Shown here in pieces: positions 1 to 6,319 of a stretch of 14,136 bases of DNA (positions are counted from its first letter, which is position 1; each line of letters opens with the position of its first letter). A program made the position numbers and the translations under genes. Under the pieces are notes generated by a model. That model was not told the DNA's origin and ran no database searches. It was given only the letters and a program-made list of their open reading frames with translations. The DNA is from an uncultured bacterium (lineage in GTDB: Bacteria; Patescibacteriota; Dojkabacteria; B142; OLB20). The stretch spans positions 1 through 14,136 of the forward strand of contig CALARN010000013.1 in assembly GCA_937889205.1 (NCBI GenBank). Direction: 5' to 3'.

Positions 1-1086
1 GTAAAATTAGAAGCGATGCGTTCATTAATGTTGGGTACGAATATTCTCATCATTGATCCTGAAAAAGAATATGAGAAGTTGACTGCGGCAATTGGTGGAG
101 AATACATATCTTTTGCGCAAGACGGTGCTGCTAAACTAAATCCGTTTGAACTTTCTGGAATTTATGAAAAAGACGAAGATGAATTACGTTTTAAGATACT
201 TTTTCTACAAGGTTTAGTGAGGATTATGATTGGTGGCAAGATATCTCCTGTTGAAAGCGCCATACTCGACCGTGCTTTGATTTTGACCTATAAAGAGAAA
301 GGCATTACTCCTGATCCGGCAACTCAGAGAAAACCGGCACCCTTAATGGAAGATCTGTATAAAATTTTAAATGCTATGGCTGAATCAGAGGCCCACTTAT
401 TAGCCAGTAAACTTGAAAGATATATTAGAGGTAGTGCCTCAGGAATTTTTGATCAATCATCGAATGTGCAGATAAATAATACTTTCACGGTGTTTAGTAT
501 TAGAGATTTATCCGACGAGCTAAGACCAATCGCTATGTATATGATGCTTGATTTTATCTGGACAAGGGTTAAGAAAGATAAAAGACAAAGAATTTTAATT
601 ATTGATGAGGCCTGGTGGATGATGCAGTATCCTGATGCCGCCAGATTTGTTTACTCAGTTGCAAAAAGGTCTAGAAAATATGGTTTAGGTTTAACTACAA
701 TTACACAAGATGTCAATGACTTCTTAAATTCTGATTATGGTAAGGCTGTGGTTAATAACTCATCAATTCAACTTTTGCTAAAACAAAATCCTGCCGCTGT
801 TGATCAGATACAAAAAGTCTTTTATTTATCTGACGGAGAGAAGAACTTTCTGCTTTCTGCAGGTATAGGGGAAGGATTGTTTTTTGCGGACAATAACCAT
901 GTAGCAATTCAAATTCTAGCAAGTGAAAATGAGCATAATTTGATAACTACGAACTTGAGAGAAATATTGGCTATGGAGGAAAAATCAGTTAGCGATGCGA
1001 AAATTGAGAGTATGGGTTCAAAACCGGTAATGCAAATGCCTGACAATTCTGCTGCTACTTGGGTTAACAAAGGGGCAACAAATTGA
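1..1086 (+). CDS. virB4: VirB4/TraC-family type IV secretion ATPase, 5'-truncated by window edge
   Basis: This is the C-terminal part of a VirB4-like ATPase that powers a type IV secretion or conjugation-type apparatus at the inner face of the membrane. The frame is already open at base 1 (V-K-L-E-A-M-R-S-L-M), and that stretch normally follows the Walker A loop, so the true start and the P-loop lie upstream; the Met codon at 16 is internal. The Walker B strand RILIIDEAWWMM is at about 589-624, with Asp-Glu codons at 604-609. A downstream TTITQDVNDF (about 694-723) matches the conserved TQ motif of VirB4/TrwB-type ATPases. The IIDPEKEY segment at about 49-72 fits the post-Walker A strand. It ends in TGA, the only non-TAA stop I see in the window. 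The next two genes follow on the same strand, so they are plausibly part of the same secretion cluster (inference). Confidence 0.9.
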   Translation, partial: VKLEAMRSLMLGTNILIIDPEKEYEKLTAAIGGEYISFAQDGAAKLNPFELSGIYEKDEDELRFKILFLQGLVRIMIGGKISPVESAILDRALILTYKEKGITPDPATQRKPAPLMEDLYKILNAMAESEAHLLASKLERYIRGSASGIFDQSSNVQINNTFTVFSIRDLSDELRPIAMYMMLDFIWTRVKKDKRQRILIIDEAWWMMQYPDAARFVYSVAKRSRKYGLGLTTITQDVNDFLNSDYGKAVVNNSSIQLLLKQNPAAVDQIQKVFYLSDGEKNFLLSAGIGEGLFFADNNHVAIQILASENEHNLITTNLREILAMEEKSVSDAKIESMGSKPVMQMPDNSAATWVNKGATN

Positions 1087-1145
1087 TTGGGTATTGAAAA
1101 AATTTATTATTTCAATCATAATCAAATTAATTAACACGACGACTC

Positions 1146-1709
1146 ATGAATCTTTTTGATCAACAAGTTACACTCTCAGTAAATTCAGTTGTACTCATCA
1201 TTACGGCAGTAGTCATTTTAGGCTTAATAGCAACAGTAATCTTTTTAATAATTAGACAAAATAAACTTAAAAAAAGTTTGCAACCAAAATACGGATTTTT
1301 AGGTAGATCACTCTATGCCACCCTTACTGTATTAGTCTTAGGTGGAGGTTTAATTTTTGGGCTATTATCAATTAGAGATGGCCAAGTATTCAATATCGAA
1401 GCTAAAAAACATATGACTGCTGACTTACTAACTAATTCTTTATTAAAAGAAGGCGAATATACATATGTTAGTTTTAAAGCAGTCCCTACAGTTGATGGTT
1501 TAGTATGGGGTAAAACAGGTGATCAATTTACAATCTATTGGACATTTGAAGGTGATAATGGTGAGTCTTATAGCTTTATTGAAGAAGCAAGATCAAATAA
1601 TGAGCGTAGCGGACTGCAAAAATACCTAGTTGCAGGTAGTTACAAAGTAACTGTCAACATAATTTTCGAAGGCAGTACATATACATTTTCAAAAACTGCT
1701 ACTTTTTAA
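1146..1709 (+). CDS. Two-pass membrane protein with C-terminal PKD-like beta domain
   Basis: I do not recognise this 187-residue protein as a named family. It has two hydrophobic segments, at about residues 15-37 and 56-75, separated by a short basic loop (RQNKLKKSLQPK). That predicts both ends outside and the loop in the cytoplasm. The last ~100 residues are polar and rich in beta-type sequence. WTFEGDNGESYSF followed by YLVAGSYKVTVNIIFEG resembles the PKD fold pattern, in which a W-x-F-G-D-G turn precedes a pGtYtVtl strand. It lies 59 bases after the VirB4 gene and 28 bases before the hydrolase-like gene, both on the same strand, so it may be a membrane or surface part of the secretion system (inference). 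No Shine-Dalgarno sequence precedes the ATG. The gene call is firm and the function is open. Confidence 0.8.
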   Translation: MNLFDQQVTLSVNSVVLIITAVVILGLIATVIFLIIRQNKLKKSLQPKYGFLGRSLYATLTVLVLGGGLIFGLLSIRDGQVFNIEAKKHMTADLLTNSLLKEGEYTYVSFKAVPTVDGLVWGKTGDQFTIYWTFEGDNGESYSFIEEARSNNERSGLQKYLVAGSYKVTVNIIFEGSTYTFSKTATF

Positions 1710-1737
1710 TCAAATTATATAAATACAACTTATCATT

Positions 1738-3219
1738 ATGGCTGTAGAAAATCCCTCGATTGCATCTGAGGTGCCGGCTTCTGCTTCAGAAACAATACTT
1801 AATTATTGGAAAAGAAGAGCATATATTACTGATACATTTATTAACAAAACACCTGCAGATGAAGTATTACAAGTTGAATCGAAATCTGGGCCTGCAGATG
1901 TCAGGGTGTTGTCTACTATGTGTGAGATTCCAGATGAATTGAGAGACCCAAATAAAATGCAGGCTAAAGAAAATGTAACAATGGCTGTGTTTGTTCCGGG
2001 TATGTTTGAGGTAGCTCAAAATTACGGTAGTCATCCACTTGAGAGTAGACTAGCCGGGGGATTGTTAACTTCAGAAACTGATGCAGTGATAATGCTTAAG
2101 GCTGAAGGGCAAGATCGCAAAGCGTTTGAAGAAGTTCACAAAACGACTTCAACCGCCGCATTTCAAGTATTAGAAAAACAAATTACCGAATATCTTAAAA
2201 TGCATCCTGACTGTAAGACAATTAATTTAAAAGTGTTGGGATACTCTGAAGGAAGCACTCAAGGGGCTTCTTTGACTGCCAGAATAATTGAGCATATACA
2301 AGAGGCTAAGGCTGAAGGAAGACCTGCAATTGATGGGTTAGACACTTTAAATATGAAAGAATATTTATCTATTTGTGGTGGGGGCTTAGCTGGTAATGCA
2401 AAAGTAGCAGATGTTAACTTGGGGGAAGTATTGATTAATAATATAAAAGCTATGAATCAAGGTCAAGCTAATGAATCATTAGCTAAAGAAGCTGGGGCTG
2501 GTGCTTATGGTACCGTTTCTTGGCAAGATACTAATGGGCATAGTTATGATATCCCCAAAGGAACAGAAGCACAACTGAAAGAAATTAGTGCAGGATTAAA
2601 TCTAAAGACTTTTGAAATTGATTCAAGACTAGTAGAAGGTTTTCAAAAATCATTAGAAGTTGGAGCAGGAAAGCTTAATGGAGAGCAGGCTGAATTGAGG
2701 GATCAAGAACAGGAATCACAACAAAGGCGTAATCCAGATGATGTGAAGAATGTAAGCAAATGGCTGGCAAGGTTCTTTGCAACAAATGTTGAAAGTCTTT
2801 CAAAATCGCTTGTAACTAGGGCAGCAGCTATACTTCCCGGAGGGGTTGATACTTTAAACCGATTAATTGGAAATGGAAGTGTTTTAAAAAATCCAGTACC
2901 TCTTGAACGTGTGAAGGCATTATTTACTATGAATCCTGATTATGAAACGATTGTAAATTCTCCCGATACAAAATTGACCGTTGTTGCTGGTAGTAAAGAT
3001 ATTTATTTCCCAGGTGAAGTAGTAGCCACTAATTTGAAAGAAATTGTGGCAGCAAGCGATGACCCAGAAAGGGCAGTAGGAAAAACCGTATTAATAAAAG
3101 GAGACATCCCCCATGAATTCCCACATGGAAACACAGATGGTCTAGCATACATGATTGAACTACTTAAAAATAAAGCTTACGGTCTAGAAAATACCAATAA
3201 TGCTCAAGTTTTAGTATAA
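1738..3219 (+). CDS. Putative alpha/beta-hydrolase-like protein in VirB4 cluster
   Basis: This 493-residue protein has no signal peptide or membrane span. The features of an alpha/beta hydrolase appear in the right order. A hydrophobic strand ending in VFVPGM (residues 84-89) could form the oxyanion turn. A nucleophile elbow LKVLGYSEGS follows with Ser170. The strand LTVVAGSKD carries a candidate acid at Asp421, and IPHEFPHG carries candidate His459 or His463. Between Ser170 and Asp421 lies an unusually long insert of about 250 residues, containing a Gly-rich patch near 213-219 and a charged Glu/Gln/Arg stretch near 314-335. The substrate cannot be told from sequence; lipase, esterase or peptidase activity are all possible. 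Position after the VirB4 gene suggests a secretion-linked role, including an effector (inference). The stop codon lies within the -10 box of the RNase P RNA gene. Confidence 0.75.
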   Translation: MAVENPSIASEVPASASETILNYWKRRAYITDTFINKTPADEVLQVESKSGPADVRVLSTMCEIPDELRDPNKMQAKENVTMAVFVPGMFEVAQNYGSHPLESRLAGGLLTSETDAVIMLKAEGQDRKAFEEVHKTTSTAAFQVLEKQITEYLKMHPDCKTINLKVLGYSEGSTQGASLTARIIEHIQEAKAEGRPAIDGLDTLNMKEYLSICGGGLAGNAKVADVNLGEVLINNIKAMNQGQANESLAKEAGAGAYGTVSWQDTNGHSYDIPKGTEAQLKEISAGLNLKTFEIDSRLVEGFQKSLEVGAGKLNGEQAELRDQEQESQQRRNPDDVKNVSKWLARFFATNVESLSKSLVTRAAAILPGGVDTLNRLIGNGSVLKNPVPLERVKALFTMNPDYETIVNSPDTKLTVVAGSKDIYFPGEVVATNLKEIVAASDDPERAVGKTVLIKGDIPHEFPHGNTDGLAYMIELLKNKAYGLENTNNAQVLV

Positions 3220-3220
3220 T
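3215..3220 (+). promoter_or_regulatory. -10 box of rnpB, overlapping the upstream stop codon
   Basis: A perfect TATAAT sits 5 bases before the first base of the predicted RNase P RNA (3226), as expected for a sigma-70-type -10 element. The TAA stop of the hydrolase-like gene (3217-3219) is inside this hexamer. I see no good -35 hexamer at 16-18 bases upstream, where the bases belong to the end of the coding region. Confidence 0.6.
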
Positions 3221-3225
3221 ATACT

Positions 3226-3548
3226 ACTGGTCCACGATAGCTATCCCGTTACCTTTGGTATCGGGAAGGAAAGTCCGGACTCTCTCCTGTACAAGCAGGA
3301 AAAAACACACCATATAAATATGGCTAGGCGTAAGCTTAGGGATTAGGGCAACAGAAAGGATGTAGTCTCGATAGTAAAAATCGGGATGATATTGAAAAGG
3401 TAGTGTAAGAGACTACCGGTCCCGACGGTAACGATGGGATGCTGTGTAACCCCTGTTAGAGAGCAACCAAACAAATTTTGGGCATTAGAGAAATTGCTAT
3501 CTTAATCCCGCGGAGCGGGAAGATACAGAATCCGGCTTACGGACCAGT
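3226..3548 (+). ncRNA. rnpB: RNase P RNA (bacterial type A-like)
   Basis: This is the catalytic RNA of ribonuclease P, which removes the 5' leader from tRNA precursors. The ends form a perfect 8-bp P1 helix, ACTGGTCC (3226-3233) with GGACCAGT (3541-3548). The universal P4 strands are present: GGAAAGTCCGGAC at 3268-3280 and ACAGAATCCGGCTTAC at 3525-3540. The CCGGA/TCCGG pairing differs from the usual CCGGG/CCCGG on both sides, a compensatory change that supports a real P4. The conserved GGGCAACAGAAA lies at 3346-3357, and a P11-like GTAAGAG block near 3406-3412. P3 is a hairpin at 3244-3264 and P18-like CCCGC/GCGGG is at 3507-3519. After the conserved GAGCAA at 3461-3466 only a 5-bp stem with a CAAAT loop is seen where P15-P17 and the GGU loop normally lie. 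The 3' end is 6 bases from the convergent peptidase stop. Confidence 0.95.
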
Positions 3549-3554
3549 TAAAAA

Positions 3555-4253
3555 TTAGTCGCTTCTTCTACTCAATCCTTGAATGCGAAAAATGAAATAC
3601 ATCAGTTGGCCTAGTGATTGAAATAAGGCTGCGACATAAGTCAGGGCAGCTGCTGTAAGTACTTTTTTAACCCCACCCAGTTCATTTGTAAAAACAATTT
3701 GATTTCTAGTAAGTAAGTTTAATGCACGATTACTAGCATCAAGCTCAATGGGTAAGGTAATTAGAGTAAAGACTGTAGTGAGAGCGAAGAAGGCTAGGCC
3801 TACCCAAGCTAGTTCACTTAACTGTAAAACTAACCCAATAATTAACAGAAAATAACCTAGATTACTGCCGAAGTTTACCATAGGAACAATAGCAGTTCTA
3901 ATTTTAAATAAAAGACTCCCCTTTGCTTGTTGGTCAACATGCCCTAGTTCATGAGCAATTATTGCTGAACCGGTAATAGAACGACCATGGGCATTTACTT
4001 GAGAAATATTTAATGTGTGATTAATTGGATCCCAGCTTTCTCCTAATACTTCAGGAATCAAATTTACCTTGAGGTTATAATTTTCTTTGTTAGATATTTT
4101 TGAGATAATCTCAAGTCCTGTTAAGCCGATTTTTGTGTCAACGGTTAAGTATTGTTTGGTCCAGAGATTCAACAATAATGTAGCAACCAACCCTAGAAGA
4201 AAGGGAGGTATCATAAATAATAGATATAATGGATCAAAAGCTGGTATGAACAT
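3555..4253 (-). CDS. yugP: YugP-like membrane zinc metallopeptidase
   Basis: This 232-residue protein matches the putative membrane zinc peptidase family typified by Bacillus YugP (Zn_peptidase_2). The zinc-binding motif HELGH is at residues 101-105, inside AIIAHELGHVDQQ. LPIELDASNRA at 168-178 supplies the likely third ligand, Glu170, in the form conserved in this family. Hydrophobic spans are at about 6-30, 121-146, 150-168 and 200-222. Length is close to the usual 225-235 residues. The substrate is not known for the family in general; protein quality control at the membrane is the usual guess. The gene is divergent from rlmN, with 50 bases between starts. Its 3' end meets the RNase P RNA gene tail to tail with only 6 bases between them and no terminator visible in that gap. 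Confidence 0.9.
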   Translation of the reverse strand: MFIPAFDPLYLLFMIPPFLLGLVATLLLNLWTKQYLTVDTKIGLTGLEIISKISNKENYNLKVNLIPEVLGESWDPINHTLNISQVNAHGRSITGSAIIAHELGHVDQQAKGSLLFKIRTAIVPMVNFGSNLGYFLLIIGLVLQLSELAWVGLAFFALTTVFTLITLPIELDASNRALNLLTRNQIVFTNELGGVKKVLTAAALTYVAALFQSLGQLMYFIFRIQGLSRRSD

Positions 4254-4276
4254 TATCTAACTTATTAAAATTAAGA

Positions 4277-4282
4277 TATAAT
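4277..4282 (+). promoter_or_regulatory. -10 box for rlmN
   Basis: A perfect TATAAT lies 21 bases before the rlmN ATG, giving a predicted start near 4289 and a leader of about 15 bases. The -35 region at 4254-4259 is poor, so the promoter rests on the -10 hexamer alone. Confidence 0.5.
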
Positions 4283-4303
4283 CATTTTATCATTATTTCA
4301 ACG

Positions 4304-5326
4304 ATGTTCGAGAAATTTATTACAAAAAGAAATTTGCCAAGTTTTCGCCTCAAGCAACTGTGGCAATTCTATTATCAAAAAGGGATAACTAATGCCAACG
4401 AAATTACTGTATGGTCAAAAGAATTAAGGCAAGAATTAGCAGCAGAAGTTGATTTTAATGTTTTTGTAAAAGCTGAAGAGTTTAATTCAACCAATGGCAA
4501 TACTACTAAAGTATTGTTCACCAGAAAAGATGATGGCAAAGTGCTTGAGTCGGTATTAATGCAACATCATACAGGTAGAAATACCGTATGTGTTTCGTGT
4601 ATGATAGGCTGCCCAGTCGGTTGTACATTTTGCGCGACAGGAAAACTTGGTTTTCAAGGCAATTTAACTGCTGATGAAATTATTGAGCAAGTTATGTATT
4701 TTCAACGTAAATTATTAGCTCAAGGTCAGAGGGTATCAAATGTTGTCTTTATGGGTATGGGGGAGCCTTTGCTTAACTTAGATAATGTATTATTTGCTGT
4801 ATCAATTCTCACTGATCCGGAAAAGCTGGGAATATCAGATAGAAAAATTGCAATTTCTACTGCCGGATATTATCGACAGTTTGAAAAGCTAATTGCCGCT
4901 GGGTTTAAAGGCAGGCTTGCTATCAGTTTACATGCTCCTAATCAAGAGCTAAGAGAAAAGATTATGCCTATAGCTAAAGCTAATCCTTTAAATGAATTAT
5001 TTAAATCTATTGATGAGTATGTAGCCGCAACAAATTCAAGAATATTTTATGAGTATTTATTAATAGAAGGGGTGAACAACTCTTTAGAGCACGCTCAAGC
5101 TTTAGCTAAGTTACTTAAAAATAGATTGGCTCATGTAAATTTAATACCATTCAATCCAATTTCTGAAAGTAGTTTTGTAAAAAGTAAACTTGATAAGACT
5201 AATGCGTTTAAACAAGAGTTAGAAACGCTAAATATTTCGGTGACAATCAGAACTAGCATGGGGGCAGAGATTGCCGGAGCTTGCGGTCAATTGGCAGGCA
5301 GTAAAAAATCATTAAATATTAATTAA
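4304..5326 (+). CDS. rlmN: RlmN, 23S rRNA (A2503-C2)/tRNA (A37-C2) methyltransferase
   Basis: RlmN is a radical-SAM enzyme that methylates C2 of A2503 in 23S rRNA and, in several bacteria, A37 of some tRNAs. The 340-residue sequence has the [4Fe-4S] motif Cys103-x3-Cys107-x2-Cys110 in IGCPVGCTFCATGKLG. GMGEP at 151-155 is the SAM-binding motif. The C-terminal GACGQLAG carries Cys327, matching the cysteine that forms the methyl-enzyme intermediate, and Cys96 precedes the cluster as in RlmN proteins. An extra cysteine, Cys99, stands where a serine or other residue is usual. Length is a little short of the ~380 residues of the E. coli enzyme, mainly at the ends. No Shine-Dalgarno sequence precedes the ATG. 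The next gene starts 5 bases after the stop, so the two are probably co-transcribed. Confidence 0.97.
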   Translation: MFEKFITKRNLPSFRLKQLWQFYYQKGITNANEITVWSKELRQELAAEVDFNVFVKAEEFNSTNGNTTKVLFTRKDDGKVLESVLMQHHTGRNTVCVSCMIGCPVGCTFCATGKLGFQGNLTADEIIEQVMYFQRKLLAQGQRVSNVVFMGMGEPLLNLDNVLFAVSILTDPEKLGISDRKIAISTAGYYRQFEKLIAAGFKGRLAISLHAPNQELREKIMPIAKANPLNELFKSIDEYVAATNSRIFYEYLLIEGVNNSLEHAQALAKLLKNRLAHVNLIPFNPISESSFVKSKLDKTNAFKQELETLNISVTIRTSMGAEIAGACGQLAGSKKSLNIN

Positions 5327-5331
5327 TAACT

Positions 5332-5721
5332 ATGAATAAGACTATGTCAGATTACCAACCAGGTGTTTGCAATATTGGTACCGCAGAGATTGAACGCCGT
5401 CGTCGCTTTGGATTGGCAGGAACATTAATCGCATTGGCCTTGACGCTAATAATGGGAGCATTAGGTGTAAGTGATATTTTTAAAATATTAATATTCTTTC
5501 CCGCTGTGATGGGCGCAATAGGTTTATTGCAGGCTTATACAAAATTTTGTGCAGCCTATGGTTTAAGTGCAGTTTTTAATTTTGATGATAAAGAATTTAA
5601 AACAAAACCCATCCTAGAGCAACAGGCTATTGCTGCAGACAAACGTATGGCGTGGGATATAATTGCCAAGTCGATGGGTATCGCAATTATTTTCACTTTT
5701 CTTGCAATAGTGCTTACCTAA
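5332..5721 (+). CDS. Small multi-pass membrane protein of unknown function
   Basis: This is a 129-residue protein without a family name I can give. The N-terminus is short and soluble, with YQPGVCNIGTAEIERRRR at residues 8-25, including a Cys and an arginine run just before the first membrane span. Hydrophobic segments lie at about 27-46, 50-67 and 107-128; the stretch from 68 to 86 is moderately hydrophobic and could add a fourth pass. The arginine run predicts a cytoplasmic N-terminus. A second Met at residue 5 (base 5344) is an equally good start, since neither has a clear ribosome binding site. The gene begins 5 bases after rlmN and is followed by the Hsp20 promoter, so it is likely the last gene of the rlmN transcript. 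I recall similar CNIG-x-x-EI-x-RRR starts in uncharacterised membrane proteins but cannot verify this here. Confidence 0.8.
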   Translation: MNKTMSDYQPGVCNIGTAEIERRRRFGLAGTLIALALTLIMGALGVSDIFKILIFFPAVMGAIGLLQAYTKFCAAYGLSAVFNFDDKEFKTKPILEQQAIAADKRMAWDIIAKSMGIAIIFTFLAIVLT

Positions 5722-5741
5722 TTGCCAATAGCAAAAAACAC

Positions 5742-5771
5742 TTGACAAAAATCAGCTAAATTTTATATACT
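5742..5771 (+). promoter_or_regulatory. Consensus sigma-70-type promoter of hsp20
   Basis: TTGACA (5742-5747) is a perfect -35 box and TATACT (5766-5771) a 5/6 -10 box, with an 18-base spacer. Transcription should start near 5778, inside the inverted repeat described next, giving a leader of about 44 bases. It is the strongest promoter-like sequence in the window. Confidence 0.85.
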
Positions 5772-5772
5772 A

Positions 5773-5799
5773 TTAGCAGACATACACAACGACTGCTAA
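5773..5799 (+). promoter_or_regulatory. CIRCE-like operator, probable HrcA site
   Basis: TTAGCAGAC, nine bases, then GACTGCTAA has the exact 9-9-9 layout of the CIRCE element (TTAGCACTC-N9-GAGTGCTAA) and matches it at 15 of 18 arm positions. The outer seven bases of each arm pair perfectly. The element begins two bases after the -10 box and covers the predicted transcription start, the usual place for HrcA repression of heat-shock genes. That HrcA is the regulator is inferred; no hrcA gene lies in the window. Confidence 0.7.
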
Positions 5800-5821
5800 T
5801 TTATTTTTTATATATAAAATT

Positions 5822-6244
5822 ATGAATGACAGAAGAATCGCATTATTCGACCCCAGCAGATTTTGGGCCGGAAACACTTGGGATGACTTTATGAAAGACA
5901 TGGTACCAGCGACAACAGGAGAGATGGAAATGTATGAAGACGAAGAAAATGTAGTGGTTAAAATGAAGGCAGCTGGTTTTACACCAGAGCAAATCGATGT
6001 CAGCATTGAAGGTAAAATGTTGACTGTAACTGGAAAAGTAGAATCAGAAAAAGAAGAAACTGATAAAAAACGCAAATACTATTACAAAGAAATGCGTAAT
6101 GAGTCTTTTGCAAGATCAATTTCGTTGCCTTCAAATGTTAAAACAGATAAAGTCGCGGCGGCCTTCAAAAATGGTATTTTAGAAATTAAAATGCCAAAAG
6201 TTGAAGAGGCTAAGCCAAAAAAGATTTCAATCAACGTAGATTAA
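5822..6244 (+). CDS. hsp20: Hsp20/alpha-crystallin family small heat-shock protein
   Basis: This is an ATP-independent chaperone that holds unfolding proteins. The 140-residue length is typical. The N-terminal arm has FDPSRFW and a DDFMKDM stretch. The alpha-crystallin domain covers about residues 35-127, with VVKMKAAGFTPEQIDVSIEG as the early strands, a basic-acidic loop EKEETDKKRKYYYKE, and the family signature A-F-K-N-G-I-L at 114-120. The C-terminal tail carries an I-x-I anchor, Ile135-Ser-Ile137, used in oligomer assembly. It is a single-gene transcript, with its own consensus promoter and CIRCE-like repeat upstream and an intrinsic terminator 18 bases after the stop. Heat induction is expected (inference). 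Confidence 0.97.
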   Translation: MNDRRIALFDPSRFWAGNTWDDFMKDMVPATTGEMEMYEDEENVVVKMKAAGFTPEQIDVSIEGKMLTVTGKVESEKEETDKKRKYYYKEMRNESFARSISLPSNVKTDKVAAAFKNGILEIKMPKVEEAKPKKISINVD

Positions 6245-6262
6245 TTCGTAAGCATTAATTAT

Positions 6263-6287
6263 GGCGGCCTTTAGTGGCCGCCTTTTT
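6263..6287 (+). terminator. Rho-independent terminator of hsp20
   Basis: A perfect 7-bp GC-only stem, GGCGGCC (6263-6269) with GGCCGCC (6276-6282), has a TTTAGT loop and is followed directly by five T residues. Confidence 0.92.
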
Positions 6288-6305
6288 GATGTACTTGCTT
6301 AAACT

Positions 6306-6311
6306 TATAAT
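6306..6311 (+). promoter_or_regulatory. -10 box of the SprT-like gene
   Basis: A perfect TATAAT lies only 8 bases before the first ATG (6320), so the transcript would start at about 6318-6320 and be leaderless or nearly so. The -35 region falls in the T tract of the preceding terminator (TTTTGA, 6284-6289, 16-base spacer) and is weak. Confidence 0.5.
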
Positions 6312-6319
6312 ACTATTGT

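Noticed and set aside
1093..1116. Inverted repeat ATTGAAA/TTTCAAT after the VirB4 gene as a terminator
   Set aside because: The stem is AT-only apart from one GC pair, the loop is 10 bases, and no T tract follows; it may be chance in AT-rich DNA.
5773..6075. Minus-strand reading frame over the hsp20 gene
   Set aside because: It is a serine-rich shadow of the Hsp20 coding strand and overlaps the hsp20 promoter region.
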